Shown here one piece after another: positions 40,664 to 52,110 of a DNA stretch of 64,000 nt. Under the pieces are notes generated by a model that made no database searches, had not been told where the DNA came from, and saw only the letters and a program-made list of their open reading frames with translations. The translations under genes and the position numbers were made by a program. The stretch lies in assembly GCF_013155275.1 (NCBI RefSeq), contig NZ_JABJXS010000010.1, forward strand, positions 45,640 through 109,639. Direction: 5' to 3'. Numbering within the stretch: position 1 is the first letter of the stretch; each line of letters opens with the position of its first letter. This DNA comes from Brenneria sp. hezel4-2-4. GTDB taxonomy: Bacteria > Pseudomonadota > Gammaproteobacteria > Enterobacterales > Enterobacteriaceae.

Positions 40664-41293
40664 ATGCCTAATCAGGTTGAACGTCCTTTATTAGATCTGG
40701 GGTTAACAAGACTGGAGTTCCTGCGTATTTCAGGCAAAGGCCTGGCGGGGATCACCATCGCGCCGGCATTGCTTTCTTTGCTGGGGTGCAGACAGGAAGA
40801 GATTAACAGCGGCGCCATCGGGCTGACGACCACGCCGAAAGGGGTGCTAGTGACCAAGAGGGCCCGCTGCACAGGCTGTCACCGCTGCGAAACCTCCTGT
40901 ACAACCTATAACGACGGCAGCGTCGGCTCTTTCTTCTCACGGGTGAAAATCCACCGCCATTTTTATTACGGCGATGGCGGCATAGGTTCCGGCGGCGGGC
41001 TGTATGGCGATCTGAATTTTACTACCGACACCTGTCGGCAATGTAAAGATCCCGAATGTATGAAAGTCTGCCCGATAAACGTGATCGCCTATAACGAGGA
41101 GCGCGGCTGTATTACGGTGGACGCCCGGCGTTGTATCGGCTGCGCCGCCTGTACCACCGCCTGCCCGTGGATGATGGCGACGGTAAACCCGCAGATCGAA
41201 AAATCCGGTAAGTGTAATTTATGTGGCGAATGCGCTACCGCTTGCCCTACAGGTGCATTGAGTATCATCGACTGGGAAGAGATTACGGTCTGA
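40664..41293 (+). CDS. ydhY: YdhY, four-cluster ferredoxin-like subunit
   Basis: A 209-residue protein that follows E. coli YdhY along its length. Four Cys sets of the 4Fe-4S type are visible: CTGCHRCETSC, CRQCKDPECMKVCP, CIGCAACTTACP and CNLCGECATACP, enough for four clusters. It should pass electrons between YdhV and the rest of the complex. The N-terminus carries LEFLRISGKGLAGITIAPALLSLLGC, a hydrophobic stretch that may be a membrane anchor or an export-like remnant. It is the first gene of the ydhYVWXUT operon. Confidence 0.95.
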   Translation: MPNQVERPLLDLGLTRLEFLRISGKGLAGITIAPALLSLLGCRQEEINSGAIGLTTTPKGVLVTKRARCTGCHRCETSCTTYNDGSVGSFFSRVKIHRHFYYGDGGIGSGGGLYGDLNFTTDTCRQCKDPECMKVCPINVIAYNEERGCITVDARRCIGCAACTTACPWMMATVNPQIEKSGKCNLCGECATACPTGALSIIDWEEITV

Positions 41294-41353
41294 GCAGCCG
41301 GACGTTATCCCTATCTATTCATCCATGTCGATGCTTCACACTCGGGAAAATAA

Positions 41354-43459
<2,106 letters not shown>

Positions 43460-43471
43460 GCGGTATTGATT

Positions 43472-44158
43472 ATGAATACGACACCATCATTTACATCAGG
43501 GCCATCATCCGAGCCAAAAGCACAGCATGACGCCCAGCCGGATTTAACCAAAAGACGACTGCTGCTGCCGTTATCCCGTCAGGCGGCAGATAACGATGTC
43601 ACGGCTGATGAGCCCGCCGAACAAAAAGCGCCGTATTTAGTCGTGGCGGGTTATATCCGCCAGCGTTCGGCGGCGGGCGAACTGGTTGACGCGCGGAACT
43701 TTCAGGCAGCCCCCTACTCGCTGGATGCGGAAACCCTCGACCGGCTGTTTGAACAGATTAATCACAGCCAGGATTGTGCGGACCTTCTCTCCATCAGTAA
43801 CGATGAAGCGCGGTATTACTACTCCGATCGACATATGAGCCATAACTACGCCCGGCTCCTGGTTTTCACGCACCAACAGGATATCTGCAAAACCATTGCG
43901 GACACCGTTCGTTTCGAGTGCCAGACCTATCCGCGGCCTTACAAGGTGCAGATGCTGCGATTGCCGCCCTATGCTTTGACACAGGAAAAAATTGACGGCG
44001 CAATGCGCTTTTTCGAACAGTCCGATGCGTTTCAGGATATTCGCCTCGTCGCGGCGTCTAACGGCGCGTCCTATTTATTCAGTGAACGTTTCATGAGTTA
44101 CGGCAAAGCCAGGGGGCTATGTGAGTGGATTGAGGTCGAACAGTATGAAAACCCTTAA
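43472..44158 (+). CDS. ydhW: YdhW, unknown-function protein of the ydh operon
   Basis: About 228 residues, without a signal peptide or membrane segment. An N-terminal low-complexity, Pro/Ser/Gln-rich region (residues 1-50) precedes two related sections, ending in EQINHSQDCADLLSISNDEARYYYSDRHMSH and QSDAFQDIRLVAASNGASYLFSERFMSY, which look like an internal duplication of about 100 residues. The start is ATG 43472; a TTG 6 bases earlier is less likely. Its function is unknown; the position supports a role in YdhV assembly or activity. Confidence 0.85.
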   Translation: MNTTPSFTSGPSSEPKAQHDAQPDLTKRRLLLPLSRQAADNDVTADEPAEQKAPYLVVAGYIRQRSAAGELVDARNFQAAPYSLDAETLDRLFEQINHSQDCADLLSISNDEARYYYSDRHMSHNYARLLVFTHQQDICKTIADTVRFECQTYPRPYKVQMLRLPPYALTQEKIDGAMRFFEQSDAFQDIRLVAASNGASYLFSERFMSYGKARGLCEWIEVEQYENP

Positions 44159-44291
44159 CCCTTTTCCCGGCAACGCACGACAAAAAGAACAGCCGCCTCG
44201 TGCCGCCGGGGAACTGATGAAAAAACGCGCTTTGACGCCGCGGATAACACCGACTTTGAACGACTTTTGTTCCGGGAGGCAAGGAAAATGA
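44145..44291 (+). CDS. Small 48-codon ORF coupled between ydhW and ydhX
   Basis: The frame MKTLNPFPGNARQKEQ... (48 residues, basic, no membrane segment) starts inside the last codons of ydhW and stops at TGA 44289-44291, overlapping the ydhX start (ATGA). GAGG lies 9 bases upstream of its ATG, a good ribosome site. It fills an otherwise unexplained 129-base gap. It could be a real small subunit or a coupling ORF whose translation hands ribosomes to ydhX; homology is unknown to me. Confidence 0.4.
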   Translation: MKTLNPFPGNARQKEQPPRAAGELMKKRALTPRITPTLNDFCSGRQGK

Positions 44292-44959
44292 CATGCTCAC
44301 GCCGTAAATTTGTCCTCGGCATGGGATCGGTGATTTTTTTCAGCGCCCCGCTGTTCTCCGCTTTGGGCGGAACCGATAAAAACAAACCCGGGCGCTACGC
44401 CATGATCCACGATGAAGTGCTGTGTAACGGCTGCAATATTTGCACCGTGGCCTGCCATAAAGTGAACAAAGTCCCGGTCGGCGCGGCGCGCATGAGTATC
44501 GCTCACATTGCGATGACGCCCCCCGAGCAGGGGAATAGCTATCACTTTTTTCGCCATTCCTGCCAGCAGTGTGAAGATGCTCCGTGCATCGCCGTGTGCC
44601 CGACCGGCTCCTCTTATCGGGATGAAAACAACGGTATCGTGCGGGTGAACCAGGCGAAATGCATCGGCTGTAGCTACTGTATTTCCGCCTGTCCCTATCA
44701 GGTGCGCTACCTCAATCCGCGCACCCGCGTGGCCGATAAATGCGATTTTTGTCTGGAATCGCGGCTGCAAAAAGGCTTCGCGCCGATCTGCGTCAGCGCC
44801 TGTCCGCAAAATGCGCTTATTTTCGGACCTGAGGACAGCGAACCGGTTCAGACCTGGCTGAAAACGCATGAGTATTACCAGTATCAACTCCCCAATGTCG
44901 GTAAGCCGTATCTTTATCGTCGCCCTGGCCCCCACGATATCGAAAAGGTGACTGTATGA
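44288..44959 (+). CDS. ydhX: YdhX, exported ferredoxin-like subunit
   Basis: A 223-residue 4Fe-4S protein. The N-terminus SRRKFVLGMGSVIFF is a twin-arginine signal, so it should fold in the cytoplasm and be exported. Clusters: CNGCNICTVACHK, CQQCEDAPCIAVCP, CIGCSYCISACP and the set CDFC...CVSACP. It resembles the DmsB/NrfC-type electron-transfer subunits that connect a membrane cytochrome to a catalytic partner. ATG 44288 follows GGGAGG and the first Cys set starts near residue 50. It overlaps ydhU by 4 bases. Confidence 0.92.
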   Translation: MTCSRRKFVLGMGSVIFFSAPLFSALGGTDKNKPGRYAMIHDEVLCNGCNICTVACHKVNKVPVGAARMSIAHIAMTPPEQGNSYHFFRHSCQQCEDAPCIAVCPTGSSYRDENNGIVRVNQAKCIGCSYCISACPYQVRYLNPRTRVADKCDFCLESRLQKGFAPICVSACPQNALIFGPEDSEPVQTWLKTHEYYQYQLPNVGKPYLYRRPGPHDIEKVTV

Positions 44960-45741
44960 ATATTATGCCGAATGCCGAGCAGTTTCAGGCTCAGCTTTAT
45001 CAATATGTTTATATCTATACGCCCGATTTCTGGCCGGTATGGCTTATTCTGGCCGGGGTGTTATTGGTCGGTATGCTGGGCGTACTCACGCTGCATGGGC
45101 TACTGCGTTACAAATTCGCGTCGCCGCACGCCGTTTCACATGAAGAGAAGGTATACCTCTATTCACGGGCCATCCGTTGCTGGCACTGGAGCAACGCGCT
45201 GCTGTTTATTTTGCTGCTCGGCAGCGGCTTGCTGAATCACTTTGCCATTGGCTCGGTCAACGACACCGTTACGCTGGCGGCGCTGCATGAACTGTGCGGC
45301 TACCTGCTGTTGGTAAGCTGGGTCGCGTTTGTCCTGATCAACGCGTTTGGCGGTAACGGCAAGCACTACATTATCGACCGTAAAAGCTGGGGGCAGCGCG
45401 CCTTTCTACAGGTGCGTTTCTACCTGTACGGCATCATCAAAGGGGAAGACCATCCGTTCCCGGCAACGCCGCGCGCCAAGTTTAATCCGCTGCAACAGGC
45501 GGCTTATCTTGGCGTGATGTACGCGCTGCTGCCGGCGTTGCTGGCGACGGGGGTGCTGTTAAGCAACCCGCTGTGGCTCCCGGCCGATTTTGTGCTGGTC
45601 AAAGCCTGGCTGCTGCCGCTGCACCTGGCGCTGGCCGTCGCCAGCCTGTTCTTCCTTTGCGGGCATATCTATCTGTGCACCACGGGGCGTACGCCCACCC
45701 AAACGTTCCGCTGCATGATCGATGGTTATCACCGGCACTGA
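44956..45741 (+). CDS. ydhU: YdhU, cytochrome b-type membrane subunit
   Basis: A 261-residue membrane protein with about five hydrophobic segments (WPVWLILAGVLLVGMLGVLTLHGLL and others), similar to thiosulfate-reductase cytochrome b (PhsC). Likely heme His residues are in YSRAIRCWHWSNALLFILLLGSGLLNHF and LPLHLALAVASLFFLCGHIY. It should link the ydh complex to the quinone pool. The gene overlaps ydhX (ATGA) and ends 34 bases before the ydhT start. Confidence 0.9.
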   Translation: MNIMPNAEQFQAQLYQYVYIYTPDFWPVWLILAGVLLVGMLGVLTLHGLLRYKFASPHAVSHEEKVYLYSRAIRCWHWSNALLFILLLGSGLLNHFAIGSVNDTVTLAALHELCGYLLLVSWVAFVLINAFGGNGKHYIIDRKSWGQRAFLQVRFYLYGIIKGEDHPFPATPRAKFNPLQQAAYLGVMYALLPALLATGVLLSNPLWLPADFVLVKAWLLPLHLALAVASLFFLCGHIYLCTTGRTPTQTFRCMIDGYHRH

Positions 45742-45775
45742 GCGGGAAAATAAGCGACGCGGATATCAGGCGAGA

Positions 45776-46708
45776 ATGAACAAAATTACCCGGCAGCAAT
45801 TACATTCATTACAGGTCAGCCCGCGGATTTATCGCTGGTTCCTGCGCCGTTTCCCGCAGGGCGGGGATTATCAGGATATTCACTATGCCCTGATGTGCGA
45901 CGGGTACGTTGAATGGCTGGAAAGCCTGGTGGAGTACGGCTATTCATTGGGCTTCGACTCGCCGCAGTTTATCCGGCAGGAAACCAAGGCCACGCGGGCG
46001 ATGATTGATCGACTGACCACCGGCGACGCCGGGATCATACAGGTCACGCCCCGTTATCGCTCGGTAAAACATACGCCGGAAATCCCCGATGAGGTGCAGT
46101 TAGCCACCGGCGACCAGGCGCTGGATATCGGCTGCATCGGCCTGCAAAGCAAAGTCGCGACGTCAGGCGCCTATAACTTTATCGGTCATTCAGGCGAAAA
46201 CAGCGCCATCGCCAGCGTCGGCTACGCCTGCCAACTGGTCAGTTCCGGCTTTGCCGTCAAGATCAGCAATACGGGTCAGCACTGTCGAATCGGCAGTCTG
46301 GGCGGGCGGGCGCGCATCAGCAACAGTGGAAACTCCGCGAAAATCAGCGGCGCGGGCCGGGGAACGCATATCGCCAACAGCGGCATGCGCAGCTATATCA
46401 GCGGCACGGGCGAAGCAACGAACATCGCCAACGCCGGCGATATGTGCAAAATCGGCCTTGCCGCGCATGAAAGCCGAATCGCCAATACGGGCGACAACGT
46501 CGCCATCAGGGTAACGGGCGAAAACGCCGTAGTCGTCTCGTCAGGTAGTCTGCATACGCTGGTTCTAGGGAAAGGCGGCTGCGCCGCATTGACCTATCAC
46601 GATGGCGCCCGCACTCGCTTTCTGGTGGTATATGAGGGTGAGAATGGCATCACGGCGGGAGTAAAATATCGGCTTAACGCCCGGTTTCAGTTGGAAGCGT
46701 TCGAATGA
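45776..46708 (+). CDS. ydhT: YdhT, nonapeptide-repeat beta-solenoid protein
   Basis: A 310-residue protein with a helical N-terminal part (residues 1-100, SPRIYRWFLRRFPQGGDY) and 16 consecutive nine-residue repeats from residue 118 to 261 (46127-46558) of pattern [IVL]-x-x-x-G-x-x-x-x, for example ISNSGNSAK, IANSGMRSY and IANAGDMCK; one repeat has Ala at the Gly position. This regularity predicts a parallel beta-solenoid. No signal peptide or cofactor motif is seen. It closes the ydh operon, whose E. coli counterpart has unknown function. The start is ATG 45776, while an upstream frame overlaps ydhU. Confidence 0.88.
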   Translation: MNKITRQQLHSLQVSPRIYRWFLRRFPQGGDYQDIHYALMCDGYVEWLESLVEYGYSLGFDSPQFIRQETKATRAMIDRLTTGDAGIIQVTPRYRSVKHTPEIPDEVQLATGDQALDIGCIGLQSKVATSGAYNFIGHSGENSAIASVGYACQLVSSGFAVKISNTGQHCRIGSLGGRARISNSGNSAKISGAGRGTHIANSGMRSYISGTGEATNIANAGDMCKIGLAAHESRIANTGDNVAIRVTGENAVVVSSGSLHTLVLGKGGCAALTYHDGARTRFLVVYEGENGITAGVKYRLNARFQLEAFE

Positions 46709-46731
46709 TGCCGCGCGCAGCGGCGCAAGTC

Positions 46732-46775
46732 CCCCCTCCGGACCTCTCCCTTGTTAAGCAGAGGCCCGGAGGGGG
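46732..46775. terminator. Bidirectional hairpin between ydhT and glgP
   Basis: A 10-bp stem (CCCCCTCCGG / CCGGAGGGGG) extended by a further 5 bp after one mismatch lies between the convergent ydhT and glgP genes. No T-run follows on the plus strand. Confidence 0.75.
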
Positions 46776-46786
46776 ATTACAAACGG

Positions 46787-49234
46787 CTATAGCCGTATCG
46801 GTTTGATATTCCAGATTTCTTCCGCGTATTCAGCGATCGTTCGGTCCGACGAAAAGTAGCCCATATTGGCAATGTTATGCACGGTGCAGCGCGTCCATTC
46901 GTCTTCATTGCGGTACAGTTCATCCACCCGGTCCTGCGTATCCACATAGCTGCGGTAGTCCGCCAGCAGTTGATAGTAGTCGCCAAAGTTCACCAGCGAA
47001 TCAAACAGGTCGCTGTAGCGTCGGGTGTCCTCCGGGCTGAAGATCCCCGTCGCGATCTGCGTCAGCACCCGATGCAACTCATCATCGTTATTGTAGTATT
47101 CACGCGGGTTGTAACCATTTTGCCGCAGATCTTCCACTTCATCCGCCGTGTTGCCGAAGATAAACATGTTTTCTTCACCAATATGCTCCAGCATTTCAAC
47201 GTTCGCGCCATCCAGCGTACCGATGGTCAAGGCGCCATTCAAGGCGAACTTCATGTTGCTGGTGCCGGACGCCTCGGTTCCCGCCAGCGAAATCTGCTCG
47301 GAGAGATCCGCCGCCGGAATAATGATCTGCGCCAGGCTGACGCCGTAGTTGGGAATAAACACCACTTTCAGACGATCGTGCAAAGCCGGATCGTTGTTGA
47401 TCACCTTCGCCACGTCGTTGATCAGATTGATAATATGCTTCGCCATGTAATAGGCCGACGCCGCTTTGCCGGCGAAAATCGCCACCCGCGGCACCCGATC
47501 AAGTTCCGGATCGTCCTTGATGCGGTTGTAGAGCGTGATAATGTGCAACACGTTCAGCAGTTGCCGTTTGTACTCATGAATGCGCTTAATTTGCACGTCA
47601 AACAGCGCTTCCGGGTTGACGACAATATTCAGGTTTTCCGCAATGTAGTCAGCCAGACGTTCTTTATTCTCCAGTTTGGCCTGACGGACTTTCTGCACAA
47701 AAGCCGGGTAATCAATATGCTGCTTAAGCTCGCTTAGTTGACTCAGATCGGTACGCCAGTTATGCCCGATGGTCTCGTCCAGCAGTTTAGACAACGGACG
47801 ATTCGCCAACGCCAGCCAGCGTCTGGGAGTTACGCCGTTGGTTTTATTACAGAAGCGGTTGGGGAACAGTTTGGCGAAGTCGGCAAACAGCGACTGCACC
47901 ATCAGATCTGAATGCAACTCCGACACCCCATTCACTTTGTGACATGCCACCACCGCCAGCCAGGCCATGCGGACTTTACGCCCGTTGGTTTCTTCAATAA
48001 TGGAAACCCGCGCCAGCATATCGTTGTCGCCGGGAAACTGCTGTTGGACGAAGGCCAGAAAATGCTCGTTAATCTCGAAAATCAATTGCAGATGGCGCGG
48101 CAGAATCTTGCCCAGCATATCCACCGGCCAGGTTTCCAGCGCTTCCTGCATCAGGGTATGGTTGGTATAGGAAAAGACCTGAATAACCACGTCCCAGGCG
48201 TCCTGCCATTTGAACTTATGCTCATCAATCAGCAGGCGCATCAATTCAGGGATCGCCAGCACCGGGTGGGTATCATTCAGGTGGATGGCGAATTTCTCCG
48301 CCAGATTGTCGTAGGTTTTATGCATCATCCAGTGGCGGTTGAGAATATCCTGCACCGTGGCGGAAACCAGGAAATATTCCTGACGCAGGCGCAGCTCGCG
48401 CCCTGAATAGGTTGAATCATCAGGATAAAGCACCCGGGATACGTTTTCCGAATGGTTTTTATCTTCAACCGCCGCGAAATAGTCGCCCTGATTGAATTTA
48501 CCCAGATTGATTTCATTACTGGCCTGCGCGCTCCACAAACGCAGCGTATTGGTGGCATCGGTGTCAAAACCGGGAATAATCTGGTCGTAAGCGCAGGCGA
48601 TGACCTCTTCGGTTTCCAGCCAGCGGGCTTTGGTGCCCTCCTGTTGAATACGCCCGCCGAAGCGCACTTTGTAACGCGTGCTGTGACGGGGGAATTCCCA
48701 CGAATTGCCATATTCCAGCCAGTAATCCGGCGACTCCGCCTGCTGCCCGTTAATGATATTCTGCTTGAACATGCCGTATTCATAACGAATGCCGTAGCCG
48801 CGCCCCGGCAGCGCCATAGTGGCTAACGAATCCAGAAAACAGGCCGCCAGCCGCCCGAGGCCGCCATTGCCTAAGCCGGGATCGTTCTCTTCCTGTAAAA
48901 GCTCATCCAGCTCCAGCCCCATACCATCCAGCGCGGCTTTTAAATCGTCGTACAACCCCATCGCCAGTAATGCATTGGATAACGTGCGCCCCAGCAAAAA
49001 CTCCATGGAAAGGTAATAGACCTGGCGGACATCCTGCGACAGTTGCGCCCGGTTAGAGCGTAGCCAGCGCTCAACCATGCGATCGCGCACCGCCAGCAAA
49101 GTGGCATTCAGCCAGTCATGCTTGGTGGCGATGGCCGGATCTTTACCCACGGCGAACATGAGTTTGTAAGCGATAGAGTGTTTCAACGCTTCCACACTGA
49201 GCGTTGGTGAAGCATAAATAAACGGCGTGTTCAT
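46787..49234 (-). CDS. glgP: GlgP, glycogen phosphorylase
   Basis: An 815-residue GT35 phosphorylase, the same length as E. coli GlgP. The PLP Lys is in [19 protein letters not shown], and the next residues TLDGANVEM are standard. It degrades glycogen ends to glucose 1-phosphate. The start is ATG 49234 ([20 protein letters not shown]) with GGGGA 9 bases upstream; a much longer frame upstream is spurious. It is the last gene of glgBXCAP. Confidence 0.97.
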   Translation of the reverse strand: MNTPFIYASPTLSVEALKHSIAYKLMFAVGKDPAIATKHDWLNATLLAVRDRMVERWLRSNRAQLSQDVRQVYYLSMEFLLGRTLSNALLAMGLYDDLKAALDGMGLELDELLQEENDPGLGNGGLGRLAACFLDSLATMALPGRGYGIRYEYGMFKQNIINGQQAESPDYWLEYGNSWEFPRHSTRYKVRFGGRIQQEGTKARWLETEEVIACAYDQIIPGFDTDATNTLRLWSAQASNEINLGKFNQGDYFAAVEDKNHSENVSRVLYPDDSTYSGRELRLRQEYFLVSATVQDILNRHWMMHKTYDNLAEKFAIHLNDTHPVLAIPELMRLLIDEHKFKWQDAWDVVIQVFSYTNHTLMQEALETWPVDMLGKILPRHLQLIFEINEHFLAFVQQQFPGDNDMLARVSIIEETNGRKVRMAWLAVVACHKVNGVSELHSDLMVQSLFADFAKLFPNRFCNKTNGVTPRRWLALANRPLSKLLDETIGHNWRTDLSQLSELKQHIDYPAFVQKVRQAKLENKERLADYIAENLNIVVNPEALFDVQIKRIHEYKRQLLNVLHIITLYNRIKDDPELDRVPRVAIFAGKAASAYYMAKHIINLINDVAKVINNDPALHDRLKVVFIPNYGVSLAQIIIPAADLSEQISLAGTEASGTSNMKFALNGALTIGTLDGANVEMLEHIGEENMFIFGNTADEVEDLRQNGYNPREYYNNDDELHRVLTQIATGIFSPEDTRRYSDLFDSLVNFGDYYQLLADYRSYVDTQDRVDELYRNEDEWTRCTVHNIANMGYFSSDRTIAEYAEEIWNIKPIRL

Positions 49235-49308
49235 AATATTCATTCCCCAGTGAGTGTCACGATACCCGCCTTCGTTCAAGCCGACGCACTCCGGCGTCTT
49301 GAAAGCCA

Positions 49309-50745
49309 TCAGGTATATAAGCGTTGATACAGCGTACGATAAGCCTGCGCGGCCACCTGCCAACTGAAGTCCATCGCCATCGCCTGACGCTGTACGTAGC
49401 GCCAGAGCGTCGGACGGGCCCACAGTACAAATACGCGACGAATTGCCCGGGATAGCGATCCAACGTTGCAATCGTTAAACACAAAACCACTCGCCAGACC
49501 GTCCGCCAGATTTTCCAGCGAGCAGTCCGCCACCGTGTCCGCCAGACCGCCGGTACGGCGCACCAGCGGCAACGTGCCATATTTCAGTCCATACAGCTGC
49601 GTTAACCCACAGGGTTCAAACCGACTGGGCACCATGATGACATCCGCCCCGCCGATAATTCGGTGAGAAAATGCTTCGTGATAACCAATCTGCACCCCGA
49701 CCTGACCATGATATTTTGCGGCGGCGGCCAGAAACCCTTCCTGTAAAGCCGCATCCCCCGCCCCCAGCACCACCAGTTGTCCGCCCTGATCCAGCAAATC
49801 AGGAACCGCGCTCAATGCGACATCCAGCCCTTTCTGGCTGGTAAGACGACTGACGATGGCGAACACCGGCGCTTTGTCATCCACTTTAAGCCCCATCGCC
49901 GTTTGCAGATGCCGCTTATTTTCCGCCTTGTTTGCCAGCACATCCCGGCTGTAATGGCTGGTCAATAAGGGATCGTGCGCCGGATCCCAAATGGCGCCAT
50001 CAACCCCGTTGAGAATGCCGGATAAACGCCCTTCCTCTTCACGGGTTTTCAATAGCCCTTCCATGCCGTAACCGTATGCCGGCAGGGTGATTTCATGTGC
50101 ATAGGTCGGGCTGACCGTGGTGATGTGATCGGCGTAATACAGCCCCGCTTTGAGATACGAAATCTGCCCATAGAACTCCAGCCCATAGACCTGAAAGAAA
50201 TCCGGCGGCAGTTGCAGCTCAGCCATATGGCGGGCATTAAACAACCCCTGATAGGCTAGATTATGGACGGTAAATACCGATTTTGCCGGATGATTGCGGG
50301 CCGCCAGATAGGCGCAGGTCAACCCGGCGTGCCAGTCATGGGCATGTACCACGTCAGGCCGCCAGTAATGATCCAGCCCGCAGGCCATTTCACTCCCCAT
50401 CCAGCCCAGCAGCGCAAAACGTAAATAGTTGTCCGCATAGGCGTACAACGCAGGATCGTGATAAGGGCTGCCCGCGCGCTGGTACAGCGCCGGCGCATCA
50501 ATCAGATAGATACCGACGCCGTTAAAATGACCGTACAGCAGGGTGACTCGCCCGGCGAACGTGTCCAGCTCACGTACCACCTGCGTATTGGCGATCCCTT
50601 TTTTCAGATCGGGAAACGCCGGCAATATGACCCGGACATCCATGCCGGCCTCAATCTGCGCCGCCGGCAACGCCCCGGTCACATCCGCCAGCCCCCCGGT
50701 TTTCAATAGCGGAAACAACTCTGAACAAACGTGTAATACCTGCAT
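49309..50745 (-). CDS. glgA: GlgA, glycogen synthase
   Basis: A 478-residue GT5 ADP-glucose:glucan transferase. The N-terminal KTGGLADV binds ADP-glucose, and the C-terminal [25 protein letters not shown] holds the GT-B catalytic Glu and acceptor region. ATG 50745 ([12 protein letters not shown]) follows AGGAG; a longer frame is not family-typical. It lies between glgC and glgP in the usual order. Confidence 0.97.
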   Translation of the reverse strand: MQVLHVCSELFPLLKTGGLADVTGALPAAQIEAGMDVRVILPAFPDLKKGIANTQVVRELDTFAGRVTLLYGHFNGVGIYLIDAPALYQRAGSPYHDPALYAYADNYLRFALLGWMGSEMACGLDHYWRPDVVHAHDWHAGLTCAYLAARNHPAKSVFTVHNLAYQGLFNARHMAELQLPPDFFQVYGLEFYGQISYLKAGLYYADHITTVSPTYAHEITLPAYGYGMEGLLKTREEEGRLSGILNGVDGAIWDPAHDPLLTSHYSRDVLANKAENKRHLQTAMGLKVDDKAPVFAIVSRLTSQKGLDVALSAVPDLLDQGGQLVVLGAGDAALQEGFLAAAAKYHGQVGVQIGYHEAFSHRIIGGADVIMVPSRFEPCGLTQLYGLKYGTLPLVRRTGGLADTVADCSLENLADGLASGFVFNDCNVGSLSRAIRRVFVLWARPTLWRYVQRQAMAMDFSWQVAAQAYRTLYQRLYT

Positions 50746-50815
50746 TATCACTCCTGTTTTAACCCGATGGTTTTGCGCGGAGAAGACGACGTGAAGACGC
50801 ATGTCCGGTTGCCCA

Positions 50816-52093
50816 TTACTGGTTTTCCAGCATCGCCCTCGTCACCAGCACAATCCCCTCTTCCGAGCGATAAAACCGACGTTTATCTTCTTCTGCATTT
50901 TCACCAATGACCGTGCCTTCCGGGAGTTGGCAGGCACGGTCGATGACACAGCGGCGTAAACGACAGGAGCGCCCGACGGTGACGTCCGGTAACAACACCG
51001 TTGAATCAATGCTGCAAAACGAATTCACCCGCACCCGGGGAAACAACACCGAATGCGTCACCACCGAGCCGGAAACAATGCTGCCGCCGGAAACCAGCGA
51101 GTTCATGGTCATACCGTGGCTGCCGGAATGATCCTGCACGAACTTCGCCGGCGGCAACGACTCAATCGCCGAGCGAATCGGCCAGGTACGGTCATACATA
51201 TCCAGTTCCGGCGTCACCGACGCCAAATCAAGATTGGCCTGCCAATAGGCTTCCAGCGTACCGACATCCCGCCAGTAAGGTCGCCCGCTCTCGCCCGACG
51301 TCACGCAGGACAGGGTGAACGGATGTGCCCAGGCCGAACGCTGCGCGACAATTTTCGGGATCAGATCCTGACCAAAATCGTGATTGGAATCCGACGCGTT
51401 GAGATCCTCTTCCAGCAGGCGATACAGGTAGTCCGCATTAAAAACATAGATCCCCATGCTTGCCAGCGCCATCTCCGGGTTATCCGGCATCGGCATCGGT
51501 TGCTCCGGTTTTTCCGCGAAATCGAGGATACGGTGCTGTTTGTCGACGCTCATGACGCCAAAGGCGCTGGCCTCTCGCAGCGGTACGGGCAGGCAGGCCA
51601 CGGTGCACTCCGCCCCTTTTTCGACGTGGTCGATCAGCATGCGTGAATAATCCATCTTGTAGATATGATCGCCTGCCAGTATCACCACGTATTCCGCCTG
51701 ATAACGGCGGATAATATCCAGATTCTGACACACCGCATCGGCGGTGCCGCGATACCAGTGTTCGGTGGCGTTACGCTGCTGCGCCGGCAGCAGATCGATA
51801 AACTCATTCATTTCCACATTCAGGAAAGACCAGCCGCGCTGAATATGTTGCACCAGCGTATGCGACTGATACTGCGTAATCACGCCGATACGCCGTATGC
51901 CGGAATTAAGGCAATTGGACAGGGCAAAATCGATAATGCGGAATTTGCCGCCAAAATGAACGGCGGGTTTGGCTCTCAACGCCGTCAAACCTTTTAAACG
52001 TGTTCCCCGGCCGCCGGCCAAAATTAACGCCACCGACTTCAGCGGTAATTGTCTTGCCAGCATCAGGGGATCGTTCTTGTCGTTATTCACCAT
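50816..52093 (-). CDS. glgC: GlgC, glucose-1-phosphate adenylyltransferase
   Basis: A 425-residue ADP-glucose pyrophosphorylase. The nucleotide-binding [23 protein letters not shown], and substrate regions [12 protein letters not shown] and [14 protein letters not shown] are conserved, and a C-terminal left-handed beta-helix domain follows (SNSLVSGG to RRCVIDRAC). It makes ADP-glucose and is the allosterically controlled step of glycogen synthesis. ATG 52093 follows AGGAG. Confidence 0.97.
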   Translation of the reverse strand: MVNNDKNDPLMLARQLPLKSVALILAGGRGTRLKGLTALRAKPAVHFGGKFRIIDFALSNCLNSGIRRIGVITQYQSHTLVQHIQRGWSFLNVEMNEFIDLLPAQQRNATEHWYRGTADAVCQNLDIIRRYQAEYVVILAGDHIYKMDYSRMLIDHVEKGAECTVACLPVPLREASAFGVMSVDKQHRILDFAEKPEQPMPMPDNPEMALASMGIYVFNADYLYRLLEEDLNASDSNHDFGQDLIPKIVAQRSAWAHPFTLSCVTSGESGRPYWRDVGTLEAYWQANLDLASVTPELDMYDRTWPIRSAIESLPPAKFVQDHSGSHGMTMNSLVSGGSIVSGSVVTHSVLFPRVRVNSFCSIDSTVLLPDVTVGRSCRLRRCVIDRACQLPEGTVIGENAEEDKRRFYRSEEGIVLVTRAMLENQ

Positions 52094-52110
52094 GGCTAAC
52101 TCCTTTTTAT

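Noticed and set aside
44145..44291. Reading the ydhW-ydhX gap as a frameshifted extension of ydhX
   Set aside because: The upstream sequence in the ydhX frame gives no family-like N-terminus, and the ATG at 44288 with the twin-arginine signal is a proper start.
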